Shown: positions 47,917 through 56,809 of the stretch, piece after piece
Layout: every line of letters starts with the position of its first letter
Numbering within the stretch: position 1 is the stretch's first letter
NCBI RefSeq assembly: GCF_900465055.1
Contig: NZ_LS483250.1
Location: 4,216,001-4,280,000, forward strand
From: Moritella yayanosii
Lineage (GTDB): Bacteria > Pseudomonadota > Gammaproteobacteria > Enterobacterales > Moritellaceae
Direction: 5' to 3'
Length of the DNA stretch: 64,000 nucleotides
Made by a program: the position numbers and the translations under genes
The notes under the pieces: generated by a model
Told to the model about the DNA's origin: nothing
Seen by the model: the letters and a program-made list of their open reading frames with translations, nothing else
The model's database searches: none

Positions 47917-49278
47917 TTATGCAAAACTGTGGTTGGTTGCTGGTTGTGAATTGGCATTTACCATTCGTTGTTGTAATAACTGGTTTACGGCATGATAACC
48001 AGTACTAATCGCAACACCACTGCCACAGCCTTCGGCGATTGGATCATAGCCACCTATATTTGAACCTGCGCAGAACAGATTATTGACCACTTTACCTGCT
48101 AACATAGGATTGAATTTGTGATTGGTTTTGATGCCTAATGATAAAAATGGTTGTGAGTTAGCGGCAAAAAATTGCGGGTTATACCATGTATTACGCGCTT
48201 GAATGCTGTTCATGTCTAAGTTAAATACTGGTTCTTGTAATTTGTCATGGTGAGCAATTAGCCCTTTATTAAAAAAGCTACCGGATGCGAAGATATAGTT
48301 ATCTGCAGTTAATGGCATGCTTTCTAAATTACGAGTATAAATGCGTTTAAGGATTAGCTCACCATTATTATGATTACTGCTATAGTCTTCAATCATATCG
48401 CCATGCGTGACTTGGTCGCCTTTTAACAGCATGCCGCCTGCCTTGATAAATAAATCAATCATGGTTTCTTCAAGGCGGATCCCCAGCATTGACGGTGGCA
48501 TAGTCGGTACTTCATGAAAGGTTAAATTGGTTAATGCATGTAATTTGTTAAGGACCGACAGCCCCATGCCATCGCCTGTTATGGCAGGTAAGATCACTAG
48601 GTCATCCGGTGTTGCGATAGCGTTTAGCTTAGTCGCTAACGCCTCAACTTCATTTTCGTTATTTAAAATACGTGCAATATCAATCGAGCGCAGCTCACAA
48701 GCATTACGTTTAAGCCCTGAGAATCCATCAATCGAAATGTTGGTATGCGTTATTTCTACGTCTTTAAATTCGGGGATCTGGAGCAAATTATCGGTGACCA
48801 TCTTGGCATTAAAATCACGGAAATCATTAATTTGCACGACCACAATACGGGTGATGGAATGTTCAGCTAGTCGTATTGGAAGTTGTTGTACATAAGGTTG
48901 CGATAACCAGGTTGATTTTAACGTCCCCAGCGGGGTGATGCGGAAATGATTGTCACCGTTGTCTTGTTGCGTTAATGGAATACCTGCGGTGGTCAGTAAA
49001 TTTTTATACCACTCAAGGGATTCAAATACGGTCTCTTTACCCACCTTACTATACGGGTGGTCAGGAAATTCATCGGTAAATTGATTAAATATCGTTCCAG
49101 GATTGCGAATAACCTTACCAGTCGGCGTATGTGAAAGCAGATCGATAGAGCCTGATGAAAAGTGCAGGGCGCTTTGACCATTGGAAATGATAGCTGTTTT
49201 TAATCCAGCTTCGAGGCTACGTAATCCTGCGGTATAACCGGCAATACCACCGCCAATAATGATGCTATCAAATTTCAT
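47917..49278 (-). CDS. glpB: GlpB, anaerobic G3P dehydrogenase subunit B
   Basis: 453-residue flavoprotein. N-terminal dinucleotide-binding motif SIIIGGGIAGYTAGLRSLEAG; GlpB-type C-terminal region NNLFCAGSNIGGYDPIAEGCGSGVAI. Slightly longer than E. coli GlpB. Overlaps glpA by 11 bases and is followed by glpC after 13. Confidence 0.94.
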   Translation of the reverse strand: MKFDSIIIGGGIAGYTAGLRSLEAGLKTAIISNGQSALHFSSGSIDLLSHTPTGKVIRNPGTIFNQFTDEFPDHPYSKVGKETVFESLEWYKNLLTTAGIPLTQQDNGDNHFRITPLGTLKSTWLSQPYVQQLPIRLAEHSITRIVVVQINDFRDFNAKMVTDNLLQIPEFKDVEITHTNISIDGFSGLKRNACELRSIDIARILNNENEVEALATKLNAIATPDDLVILPAITGDGMGLSVLNKLHALTNLTFHEVPTMPPSMLGIRLEETMIDLFIKAGGMLLKGDQVTHGDMIEDYSSNHNNGELILKRIYTRNLESMPLTADNYIFASGSFFNKGLIAHHDKLQEPVFNLDMNSIQARNTWYNPQFFAANSQPFLSLGIKTNHKFNPMLAGKVVNNLFCAGSNIGGYDPIAEGCGSGVAISTGYHAVNQLLQQRMVNANSQPATNHSFA

Positions 49279-50911
49279 AATATTCCTTATCTGCTTGTTT
49301 TTCGCCTAGCTTGTTAATGTCTGTGGCGCCAAATAGACCTTCATATAGCCAATAGGTAAATTCAGCTTCTCGCAGTGCATCCCCAAATAACACAGGCTTA
49401 ATGCCTTTCCAGCGCTCTTCAAAAAACTGCATTAATAATTTACTTGATTCATGACCGCTACAGTTGGCAAAGTCACAAAATAGACTGGCAGCACGATAGG
49501 TACACAGTTCACCCTGGCACGAACCCATGCCTAAGCGAGTACGTCGTCTTAAATCAACCAAATTGGTGACATCGAGTTGTTTGATCGCGTATTCAATTTC
49601 ACCAACAGATACCATTTCACATTCACAGACTATGGATTTTCCTTTGGTACTTTGATCGAAGGTGACAACGGCCGTTTCACCGTGACGATGAGTAGCCGCT
49701 TTGGTGGTAAATACGGTTTTTTTAGGTTTATTATGTTTATTAACAACAGAACCGGGCAGTGGTTGTAAATGGGTGGTACAGGTGCTGGTATTACCTAGTT
49801 TTCCAGCAATAAGGTCTGTGGTCATTTCAGCCATTAAGCGACAGGTCATTAACTTGCCACCTAGAATACTGCTAAAGCCTGCTAAACCATCGCGCTGTTG
49901 ATGATCGAGTAATACAATACCACGACTGATGTTGCGGCCATCACCCCCGCTTATATCAACGAGAGGTCGCACGCCTGCATAAGCCCGTAAAACTCGGGTT
50001 TGTGCGAGTATTGGTGCCAGTTTAGCGCCCTCTTCAATAAGAATGTTGACTTCTTTGTCACTGATCTTTAGGGCATCGATATCTTTGTAATCAATTTCTT
50101 CTGAAGTGGTACCAATTAACGAAATAGAATCGCCGGGTACTAAAATATCGGCATCGGCAGGTTTACGGCAACGATTGATAACCAGATCATTAATACGGTG
50201 TTCGAATACTAATAATGATCCTTTGGCAGGTAACATTTGCACGTTGAGGTCTGCGTAGTGGCAAATATTTTTACCCCAAATACCCGCGGCATTGATAATT
50301 TCTTGGGCATACACTTCAAACTGTTCATTGGTACGGGTATTAATGCATTTTGCGCCGATGATACGATCGCCAATGCGGATCAAGGATTTAACCATTGAAT
50401 AGGTAAGCAGTTTTGCACCATGGTTTTTTGCATCTAATACATTCGACGCGCATAAGCGGAAAGGATCAAGGGTGCCATCGGGGACTTTGACTGCGCTGAG
50501 TAAACTGCGATTTACATTCGGTTCAAGGTCGATCGCTTGCTGCGGTGTGAGTCTTTGGGTACTGATACCTGCACTCGTGCAAGCGTCAATAAAGGTAGTC
50601 TGAAAATCCAGGTCATCTTCTGGCAAGGTAATAAATAACCCGCTGGTATCTTCGATACAGTGACTGGCGATATCTTTGAGGATCTTGTTTTCTTGAATAC
50701 ATTCTCGTGCTGACTCACTGTCAGTGACCGCATAACGCGCGCCGGAATGTAATAAGCCATGATTACGACCTGTTGTCCCTGAGGCGATATCACCTTTATC
50801 CAGTAATATACATGCTATGCCACGTAATGCGCAATCGCGCATAATACTGGTGCCAGTCGCACCACCACCAATGATCAAGACTTCGCTATTGAAACAGGCT
50901 ACTTTTCCCAT
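49268..50911 (-). CDS. glpA: GlpA, anaerobic G3P dehydrogenase catalytic subunit
   Basis: 547 residues. FAD-binding motif VLIIGGGATGTSIMRDCALRG at the start, DAO-type oxidase domain, then a C-terminal BFD-like cluster domain with CECEMVS and CQGELC cysteines. Oxidises sn-glycerol-3-phosphate to dihydroxyacetone phosphate under anaerobic conditions. First gene of glpABC; upstream sites suggest FNR and GlpR control. Confidence 0.95.
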   Translation of the reverse strand: MGKVACFNSEVLIIGGGATGTSIMRDCALRGIACILLDKGDIASGTTGRNHGLLHSGARYAVTDSESARECIQENKILKDIASHCIEDTSGLFITLPEDDLDFQTTFIDACTSAGISTQRLTPQQAIDLEPNVNRSLLSAVKVPDGTLDPFRLCASNVLDAKNHGAKLLTYSMVKSLIRIGDRIIGAKCINTRTNEQFEVYAQEIINAAGIWGKNICHYADLNVQMLPAKGSLLVFEHRINDLVINRCRKPADADILVPGDSISLIGTTSEEIDYKDIDALKISDKEVNILIEEGAKLAPILAQTRVLRAYAGVRPLVDISGGDGRNISRGIVLLDHQQRDGLAGFSSILGGKLMTCRLMAEMTTDLIAGKLGNTSTCTTHLQPLPGSVVNKHNKPKKTVFTTKAATHRHGETAVVTFDQSTKGKSIVCECEMVSVGEIEYAIKQLDVTNLVDLRRRTRLGMGSCQGELCTYRAASLFCDFANCSGHESSKLLMQFFEERWKGIKPVLFGDALREAEFTYWLYEGLFGATDINKLGEKQADKEYYEI

Positions 50912-50976
50912 AATTCATCCATATATTCTGGTCAATTAACTACTTATAAGTATGACGAATATATTCGTATGAAGAT

Positions 50977-50990
50977 TTGATCTCAATCAT
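50977..50990 (-). promoter_or_regulatory. FNR-like box upstream of glpABC
   Basis: TTGAT-CTCA-ATCAT differs from the FNR consensus TTGAT-N4-ATCAA at one base. It is 66-79 bases before the glpA ATG. Fits oxygen control of an anaerobic dehydrogenase. Confidence 0.7.
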
Positions 50991-50991
50991 A

Positions 50992-51011
50992 AATGCTCGA
51001 AATCGAAATCA
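50992..51011 (-). promoter_or_regulatory. GlpR-like operator 1
   Basis: AATGCTCGAAATCGAAATCA agrees with about 16 of 20 positions of the E. coli GlpR operator consensus, from memory. A glpR gene is not in the window. Confidence 0.5.
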
Positions 51012-51022
51012 ATTTGCGTGTT

Positions 51023-51042
51023 TAGTTTCCAAATCGAACGTG
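51023..51042 (-). promoter_or_regulatory. GlpR-like operator 2
   Basis: TAGTTTCCAAATCGAACGTG agrees with about 15 of 20 GlpR consensus positions and has one good half-site (CGAACGT). It begins 31 bases from operator 1, about three helical turns, which would place both on the same DNA face. Confidence 0.4.
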
Positions 51043-51206
51043 TGGGTGTTTTACGATATGCCAGTATCGATCCTGGCTAGTGTTTGTTACGTATTTTGTT
51101 ATTGGTTTTTATTGTAATATTTTGTATTATTGTTGTAGTGTTTTAAATATAATCTTGTCATATGAGTATGCCAGCGGGAAGTGAAGATGAGTATCAAGGT
51201 ACAACA

Positions 51207-51737
51207 ATGAATCGTCGTATGAATGGTTTTACATTAATTGAATTAGTAATTGTTATTATTGTGTTGGGTGTATTAGCAGCAACCGCAATTCCTAAATTTA
51301 TTAATCTGCAAGACGATGCCAATCGTTCAGCACTTAAAGGGCAGTTTGGCGCATTTGCAAGTGCAGTAACACTATATCACAGCGGTTGGTTAGTGGCAGG
51401 CAACACGGGTGCTATTGAAGATCTCGCAAGTTTCGGTGACGGTGATGTCGATTCAACTGCTACCGGTTATCCTTATGCAACAGGAGGCTTAGATACCCCC
51501 CCTTTTACTGCTTGCGAGGAATTATGGACTGGACTAACTGATACATCGGTGACAATTGCGTATGTGGAAGATGCTGATTTAGATTCAGCAGATGTTGATA
51601 TTGCTTATACTTACAGTGTTAATGCTGACAGCACTTTGGATACTTGTATTTATCGAGCGTTACATTTCATACAGACTGGTCAGAAAAGGCTAACTATGAA
51701 CTATAAGGCAGATACAGGTGAGGTTACAATTAGGTAG
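51207..51737 (+). CDS. Type IV prepilin-like protein, solitary
   Basis: 176 residues from ATG 51207 (AAGG seven bases ahead). Short basic leader MNRRMNG then FTLIELVIVIIVLGVLAATAIPKF, the class III signal: cleavage after Gly, Glu5 conserved. The globular part has two Cys near the end, in TACEELW and DTCIYRA, probably a disulfide. It resembles MSHA-type minor or major pilins. No assembly genes are nearby, so it must use a pilus or type II secretion system encoded elsewhere. An ATG at 51219 would shorten the leader. Confidence 0.85.
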   Translation: MNRRMNGFTLIELVIVIIVLGVLAATAIPKFINLQDDANRSALKGQFGAFASAVTLYHSGWLVAGNTGAIEDLASFGDGDVDSTATGYPYATGGLDTPPFTACEELWTGLTDTSVTIAYVEDADLDSADVDIAYTYSVNADSTLDTCIYRALHFIQTGQKRLTMNYKADTGEVTIR

Positions 51738-51826
51738 GTTCGATTTAGTGGTGAATAACCTACTTATCCTCGATACCGTGTATTAGCTTTTACATTGCGG
51801 TACGAACAGCATTCTTTATGCCAATG

Positions 51827-52434
51827 CTAAAATGCTTTAAATCTCTGACAAATAAAATCAATCAATACTTTTAATCGGGCGGGTTGATAACGATTACGTT
51901 GATCTCTATGTCGTGTATTGGCGCGTTATTGTGCGGTACTGATTTTTGATGAAAGCGCCAACGTTTGATGCTGCCAGTTAAACAATTATGCTGTTCTAAA
52001 TCCTTTGGATGAGTAATGGCCGCATGTTTAGCAAGGTAACTGGGACTGGCCAATACCTGCACTTTAATGTCGGTGAGCTTTCGAGCCACTAATCCAGAAT
52101 CTTCTAACTCACCCATACGCACGACCAAATCAAACGCTTCTGCAATTAAGTCTACCCGTTGGCTGCTAAAATCCAATTCAACCTCGATATCAGGGTACTG
52201 TAAATTAAACTCGCTGATAATGTTCGCTAGAATATCCTCGCCAATCACCCCTCCAACACAGTTAGTACAAATGCTGCCTTGTAATTGCTCGGTGTCATTT
52301 TTAGCTGCGATTACGGCTTGGTTGATGGTTTGCAATGCGGTAAGGCATTGTTGAAAGAATTGCTCTCCAACTAGGGTCAGACGTTGGGCGCGAGTAGTTC
52401 TAACGATAAGTTGTACACCTAATTGCTGCTCTAG
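51827..52434 (-). pseudogene. LysR-family regulator, 5'-truncated and internally deleted
   Basis: Minus-strand frame begins abruptly at LEQQLGVQLIVRTTRAQRLTLVGEQF (second half of the LysR helix-turn-helix region) with a stop just ahead; the first ~35 residues are missing. The substrate-binding domain continues to GSIKRWRFHQKS and then, near 51890-51910, shifts frame: the normal LysR C-terminus (RNRYQPARLKVLIDFICQRF) is found in another frame, ending at TAG 51827, with about 60-70 residues missing between. At least two lesions, so a pseudogene. Confidence 0.85.
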
Positions 52435-52765
52435 CTAAAGCAGAAGCGTTATACGGTCCAACAGATCTATTGATTAACAATGCTGGCATGATGTTATTAG
52501 GTCAAATCGATACTCAACCAGCTGAAGAATTCAAAACTATGTTCGATATTAATGTGATTGCATTATTAAACGGCATGCAAGCAGTACTTGCGCTAATGAA
52601 AGCCCGTAACACAGGTACTATTATTAACATCAGTTCAATTGCGGGTCGTAAAACTTTCGGCGCACACGCTGCTTACTGTGGTACTAAATTTGCGGTACAC
52701 GCTATTACTGAAAATGTACGTGAAGAAGTTGCTATGTTAGATGTGCGTGTAATTATTATCGCCCC
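52428..52765 (+). pseudogene. Short-chain dehydrogenase/reductase fragment
   Basis: Plus-strand frame with clear SDR sequence: AEALYGPTDLLINNAGM (NNAG motif), INISSIAGRKTFGAHAAYCGTKFAVHAI (catalytic Ser, Tyr-x-x-x-Lys as YCGTK). It lacks the Rossmann N-terminus (about 70 residues) and loses homology after VRVIIIAP near 52765. Starts where the LysR remnant ends, giving two head-to-head truncated genes joined at about 52430. The frame stays open to TGA at 52884-52886, but that tail does not look like SDR. Confidence 0.85.
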
Positions 52766-52910
52766 TTATTATCTCGATAAAAGCGTAATATACCTCTATT
52801 TGATTATCTGTGAATTGAATATACCTGCCTTTATTATCCTGTTGTGTGACCGCAACAACGAAATACCATGCCTTCTGATCGGATGAGTATTCGGCTTTGT
52901 TATCGGTAAC
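52737..52910 (-). pseudogene. Unidentified coding-like remnant
   Basis: 57-codon minus-strand frame between two stops, no start codon, with protein-like composition (segments EYSSDQKAWYFVVAVTQQDN and GRYIQFTDNQIEVYYAF). It overlaps the SDR remnant end at 52737-52765, so only its upper part is likely genuine. Possibly the tail of a displaced gene. Family not recognised. Confidence 0.35.
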
Positions 52911-53360
52911 CTAATTAATAGCATAGATAGAAATAGTGTCGTTTTAAAGCATTTGCGTAATAACAGGCCTATTATTAACACGCGGCGTAGCTTTAATCAC
53001 ACAGAGGAAACGTGACATATATGGTTGCTGGCTTCGCTTACAATGTCAAAACACCGAGGTTGTTTATAGTACATTAATGGTCATTATAGAATTAAATACG
53101 GGGAAAAGACTAAAAGTGAATATCCATAAAGTATTATTCACTTGAAATAGTACTAGTCGTGTTGGTTTTATGTTAATTATGTGACACATATCAAATTATT
53201 GTCAATGCTTCTGTTAATCAGTTGTTACTTCGTAGATGTTGTAGAAAAATTCCCTTATGATTATTTTGTGTTCCCGATTCAGAAAAAATAACTCTTTCAA
53301 GTCGCTATTTGGCTTCTTAAACTGATATTTACAATAATAAAAATAGACAAGGAAATTAAT
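52911..53360. other. Non-coding stretch ahead of aapJ
   Basis: No supported gene in about 450 bases. A short plus-strand open stretch near 53010-53080 and a CRP-like site at 53180 are visible; the remainder is AT-rich and likely holds the aap promoter, which I cannot place reliably. Confidence 0.5.
53180..53195 (+). promoter_or_regulatory. CRP-like site upstream of aapJ
   Basis: TGTGA-CACATA-TCAAA matches TGTGA-N6-TCACA except one base of the right arm, 166-181 bases before the aapJ ATG. Tentative. Confidence 0.4.
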
Positions 53361-54374
53361 ATGAAGGTTACAAAAATAGCTTTAATACTAGGTCTAGCAT
53401 CAACACTACCCAATTTAGTTAATGCTGCAACATTAGAGCACGTGATGAAAAAAGGCGTATTAAACTGTGGTGTTTCTACAGGGATCCCTGGTTTTTCGGC
53501 GACTGATTCAAAAGGCATTTGGAAAGGTATCGACGTTGATTTTTGTCGTTCAGTTGCAACCGCGGTATTAGGTGATGCTTCTAAAGTTAAATATATTCCA
53601 CTGACAGCGAAAGAACGTTTCACTGCGTTGCAAAGTGGTGAAATTGATCTTTTAGCACGTTCATCTACTTGGACTGCAACTCGAGATACCTCACTGGGTT
53701 TAAACTTTGCAGGTGTGAACTACTATGATGGTCAAGGTTTTTTAGTTAAAAAAGATCTTGGCGTAACGTCAGCGAAACAACTCGATGGTGCTTCTTTCTG
53801 TATCCAAGCTGGTACCACAACAGAACTTAACTTAACAGATTACTTCAAATCTAATAACATGGAATATAAAGCGGTCACGTTTGATACATCAGGCCAAACA
53901 CTTGATGCATTCAAAAAAGGTCGTTGTGACGCCGTTACTTCTGATGCTTCACAGCTGTATGGCTTAAAAATAAAATTTGATAATCCGAAATCAGTTATGG
54001 TTTTACCTGATATCATTTCTAAAGAACCACTGGGTCCAGTTGTTCGTCAAGGCGATGATGCATGGTTTAACGTGGTACGTTGGACCTTATTCGCAACACT
54101 AGAAGCGGAAGAGTTAGGTGTAAATTCAAGTAATGTTGATAAGCAGTTAAAATCTAATAACCCATCGGTGAAACGTTTATTAGGCGTGACTGGTAAAGCC
54201 GGTGAAAACTTAGGTCTTAAATCCGATTGGGCTTACCAAATTGTTAAGCAAGTTGGTAACTATGAAGAAATGTTCGAGAACAACGTAGGTAAAAATTCAC
54301 CTCTTAACATTGACCGCGGTCTCAATAATTTATGGAATAAAGGCGGCTTAATGTACGCAATGCCAATTCGATAA
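53361..54374 (+). CDS. aapJ: AapJ-type amino acid ABC transporter binding protein
   Basis: 337 residues. Signal peptide MKVTKIALILGLASTLPNLVNA, then the solute-binding family 3 fold: VLNCGVSTGIPGFSATDSKG, GIDVDFCRSVATAVLG, and a two-Cys pattern (DFCRS; SFCIQ; RCDAV). This length and sequence type is that of general L-amino acid (AapJ/BztA) binding proteins. First gene of aapJQMP, with AAGGA ribosome binding site. Confidence 0.93.
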   Translation: MKVTKIALILGLASTLPNLVNAATLEHVMKKGVLNCGVSTGIPGFSATDSKGIWKGIDVDFCRSVATAVLGDASKVKYIPLTAKERFTALQSGEIDLLARSSTWTATRDTSLGLNFAGVNYYDGQGFLVKKDLGVTSAKQLDGASFCIQAGTTTELNLTDYFKSNNMEYKAVTFDTSGQTLDAFKKGRCDAVTSDASQLYGLKIKFDNPKSVMVLPDIISKEPLGPVVRQGDDAWFNVVRWTLFATLEAEELGVNSSNVDKQLKSNNPSVKRLLGVTGKAGENLGLKSDWAYQIVKQVGNYEEMFENNVGKNSPLNIDRGLNNLWNKGGLMYAMPIR

Positions 54375-54385
54375 ATTAATACCTA

Positions 54386-54425
54386 GTCACTTCACCTTCT
54401 CATCATTACGTTTTGTTGAAGTGAC
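54386..54425 (+). other. Stem-loop between aapJ and aapQ
   Basis: GTCACTTCA (54386-54394) / TGAAGTGAC (54417-54425), 9-bp perfect stem, 22-nt loop. No U-run directly after; it stands just ahead of a second hairpin and may protect the aapJ mRNA 3' end. Confidence 0.65.
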
Positions 54426-54436
54426 CTTGGTATATC

Positions 54437-54456
54437 GGGGGCTTGGCCCCCTTTTT
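54437..54456 (+). terminator. Intra-operon terminator/attenuator after aapJ
   Basis: GGGGGC (54437-54442) / GCCCCC (54446-54451), 3-nt loop, then five Ts. Partial termination here would make more binding protein than permease, as is common in ABC uptake operons. Confidence 0.85.
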
Positions 54457-54473
54457 AAAAGGTTTATTTTGTT

Positions 54474-55658
54474 ATGAATAATTCAAAGCTCCCTCCGACT
54501 TCCCTCGGTTTATTTAACAGCCCCAAAAATCGCGCTCTTATTTTCCAAGTGCTTTCTTTAGTGGTTGTGGTTTTATGCCTTTTTTACTTCGTTAACAACA
54601 TGTTTGATAATGTAGCAAAAAGAGGCATAACAACCGGTTTTTCGTTTTTAAGTGAAACGGCTGGTTTTGGTATCAGTCAATCGCTTATTCATTATGATGA
54701 TACCAGCTCGACTTTTTTAGATGTATTTATTGTTGGTTTATTAAATACAATGTTAGTGGGTGTGATCGGTATTATTTTAGCTTCGGGACTTGGGTTATTG
54801 ATTGGTATTGGTCGTTTATCGCCTAATTATTTAATCGCTAAATTGTCTCTGATTTATATTGAAACATTCCGTAACATACCCATTTTATTACAGATTTTAT
54901 TTTGGTATAACGTGGTGCTTGCGACGCTACCTAGCCCCCGTCAAAGTCTTTCTTATTTCGACTCTATTTTTATCAACAACCGTGGTTTGATCATTCCAGA
55001 TCCTATTTTTGAATCAGGTAGTTTATCTATATTAGTGGCGTTTGTGCTTGCTTGTATCAGCGTTGTGTATCTATCTAAATGGGCCAATAAGCGACATGAT
55101 TTCACGGGTGAAGAATTCCCTGTTATTCGGGTTAGCATGGGTATGTTGATCGGTGCGCCATTGTTAATGTTTTTCCTTGCAGGGCAACCTATCAGCGCTG
55201 AATATCCAGTATTGAAAGGCTTTAACTTTAAAGGTGGTATCACCATTATTCCGGAGTTACTGGCGTTGATTTTTGCGTTAAGTATCTATACCGCGACCTA
55301 TATTGCAGAAGCAGTGCGTGCGGGGATTGAAGCTGTACCCCAAGGGCAAAAAGAAGCGGCAAAATCATTGGGTTTAAAAGAACATGTGATCTTGCGTAAA
55401 GTTATTTTACCGCAAGCATTACGGGTGATTATTCCACCCGTGATCAACCAATACCTTAACCTCGTGAAAAACTCGTCACTGGCAACCGCAATCGGTTATC
55501 CAGAAATTGTGACCTTGTTCTCTGGTACAACGCTTAACCAAGTTGGCCAGGCGATTGAGATCATTTTAATGACGATGGCGGTATATCTTGTTTTCAGTAT
55601 TGTTATTTCACTGCTGCTGAACTGGGTTAATGCAAGAATGGAAATTAAAGGAAGATAA
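54474..55658 (+). CDS. aapQ: AapQ-type amino acid ABC transporter permease
   Basis: 394-residue inner membrane permease with several transmembrane helices and the long inserted region typical of AapQ/BztB. HisM-type coupling loop: EAVRAGIEAVPQGQKEAAKSLGLKEH...ILPQALRVIIPP. Next gene aapM starts one base after its stop. Confidence 0.93.
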   Translation: MNNSKLPPTSLGLFNSPKNRALIFQVLSLVVVVLCLFYFVNNMFDNVAKRGITTGFSFLSETAGFGISQSLIHYDDTSSTFLDVFIVGLLNTMLVGVIGIILASGLGLLIGIGRLSPNYLIAKLSLIYIETFRNIPILLQILFWYNVVLATLPSPRQSLSYFDSIFINNRGLIIPDPIFESGSLSILVAFVLACISVVYLSKWANKRHDFTGEEFPVIRVSMGMLIGAPLLMFFLAGQPISAEYPVLKGFNFKGGITIIPELLALIFALSIYTATYIAEAVRAGIEAVPQGQKEAAKSLGLKEHVILRKVILPQALRVIIPPVINQYLNLVKNSSLATAIGYPEIVTLFSGTTLNQVGQAIEIILMTMAVYLVFSIVISLLLNWVNARMEIKGR

Positions 55659-55659
55659 T

Positions 55660-56742
55660 ATGGCTGTTTATACAATGAAAGAGGCCAAACCTGCACCTTC
55701 AACCAGTAAGGGGCTTGTATTTTGGTTTCGAGAGAATTTATTTTCTACTATTCCTAATACACTGTTAACCTTGCTTGGATTCTATTTTATCTATACGACG
55801 ATACCACCGCTGTTGGATTGGATGATCTTTGATGCGACCTGGAGTGGTACTAAAGAGGAAGTCGTAAAAGAAGGCGCTCGTTGGATCTTTATCATCGAGA
55901 AATTTGATCAATTTATGTATGGGTTTTATCCTGAATCCTTACATTGGCGTCCTAATTTAGTCGCTGTAATTAGCTTAGCATTTGTGTTTTTGGTACCACG
56001 TATCAACAATATCAAAGTGAAATTAGTGATCATGTTACTGTTTCCATTCGTCTGTTTTACACTGATTAGCGGTGGTTGGTTTGGTCTTGAAGTCGTTGGC
56101 ACGGAAAAATGGGGTGGCTTAATGCTGACCATTTTGGTTGCTGCTGTGGGTATTATCGCCTCATTCCCAATCGGTATTTTATTGGCGTTAGGTCGTCAGT
56201 CCGACAATATGCCGATTGTGAAATTTCTGTGTATTGGTTTTATTGAATTTATTCGTGGTGTACCGTTAATCACTATTTTATTTATGGCGTCGGTAGTGTT
56301 GCCGCTGTTTTTTAGTGATGGCATCAATTTTGATAAATTATTACGGGCGTTAATTGGTATCACGCTGTTCCAAGCGGCTTATATTGCTGAGGTTATTCGT
56401 GGTGGTTTGCAAGCCATTCCGAAAGGCCAGTATGAAGCGAGTGAGTCATTAGGCTTAACGTATTGGCAGGGCATGATCTTGATTATCTTGCCTCAGGCGT
56501 TAAAGATCTCGATACCGAATCTGGTTGGTTCATTTATCTCGTTATTTAAAGATACTACGCTGGTATTAATCATCGGTTTATTCGACATCCTGGCGATGGT
56601 TACGCTGACAAACAGTGATACTGATTGGCTTGGTTTTGAAATCGAAGGTTATGTATTTGTTACTATGATCTATTGGGTATTCTGTTTCAGTATGTCGCAA
56701 TACTCACGTGTGATCGAACGACGATATAATACCGATCATTAA
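55660..56742 (+). CDS. aapM: AapM-type amino acid ABC transporter permease
   Basis: 360 residues from ATG 55660, one base after aapQ, with AAAGGAAG upstream; a longer in-frame start inside aapQ is not preferred. Polytopic, with coupling loop EVIRGGLQAIPKGQYEASESLGLTYWQ...LPQALKISIPN. Pairs with AapQ to form the channel. Confidence 0.93.
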   Translation: MAVYTMKEAKPAPSTSKGLVFWFRENLFSTIPNTLLTLLGFYFIYTTIPPLLDWMIFDATWSGTKEEVVKEGARWIFIIEKFDQFMYGFYPESLHWRPNLVAVISLAFVFLVPRINNIKVKLVIMLLFPFVCFTLISGGWFGLEVVGTEKWGGLMLTILVAAVGIIASFPIGILLALGRQSDNMPIVKFLCIGFIEFIRGVPLITILFMASVVLPLFFSDGINFDKLLRALIGITLFQAAYIAEVIRGGLQAIPKGQYEASESLGLTYWQGMILIILPQALKISIPNLVGSFISLFKDTTLVLIIGLFDILAMVTLTNSDTDWLGFEIEGYVFVTMIYWVFCFSMSQYSRVIERRYNTDH

Positions 56743-56809
56743 TAATTACCGTAAATTTTACAGTTTAAAACTGACCATTTACGTAAGGTAATTGGTATAA
56801 GGAAATATC

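Noticed and set aside
51734-51763. GTAGGTT/AACCTAC hairpin after the prepilin gene as terminator
   Set aside because: Seven-bp stem with 16-nt loop and no U-run; too weak to call.
52884-52981. ORF 52796-52981 on the minus strand
   Set aside because: No ribosome binding site; overlaps degenerate sequence and has no family resemblance.
53010-53080. Short frame MVAGFAYNVKTPRLFIVH as a possible transposase tail
   Set aside because: Too short and no inverted repeats or matching IS end nearby.
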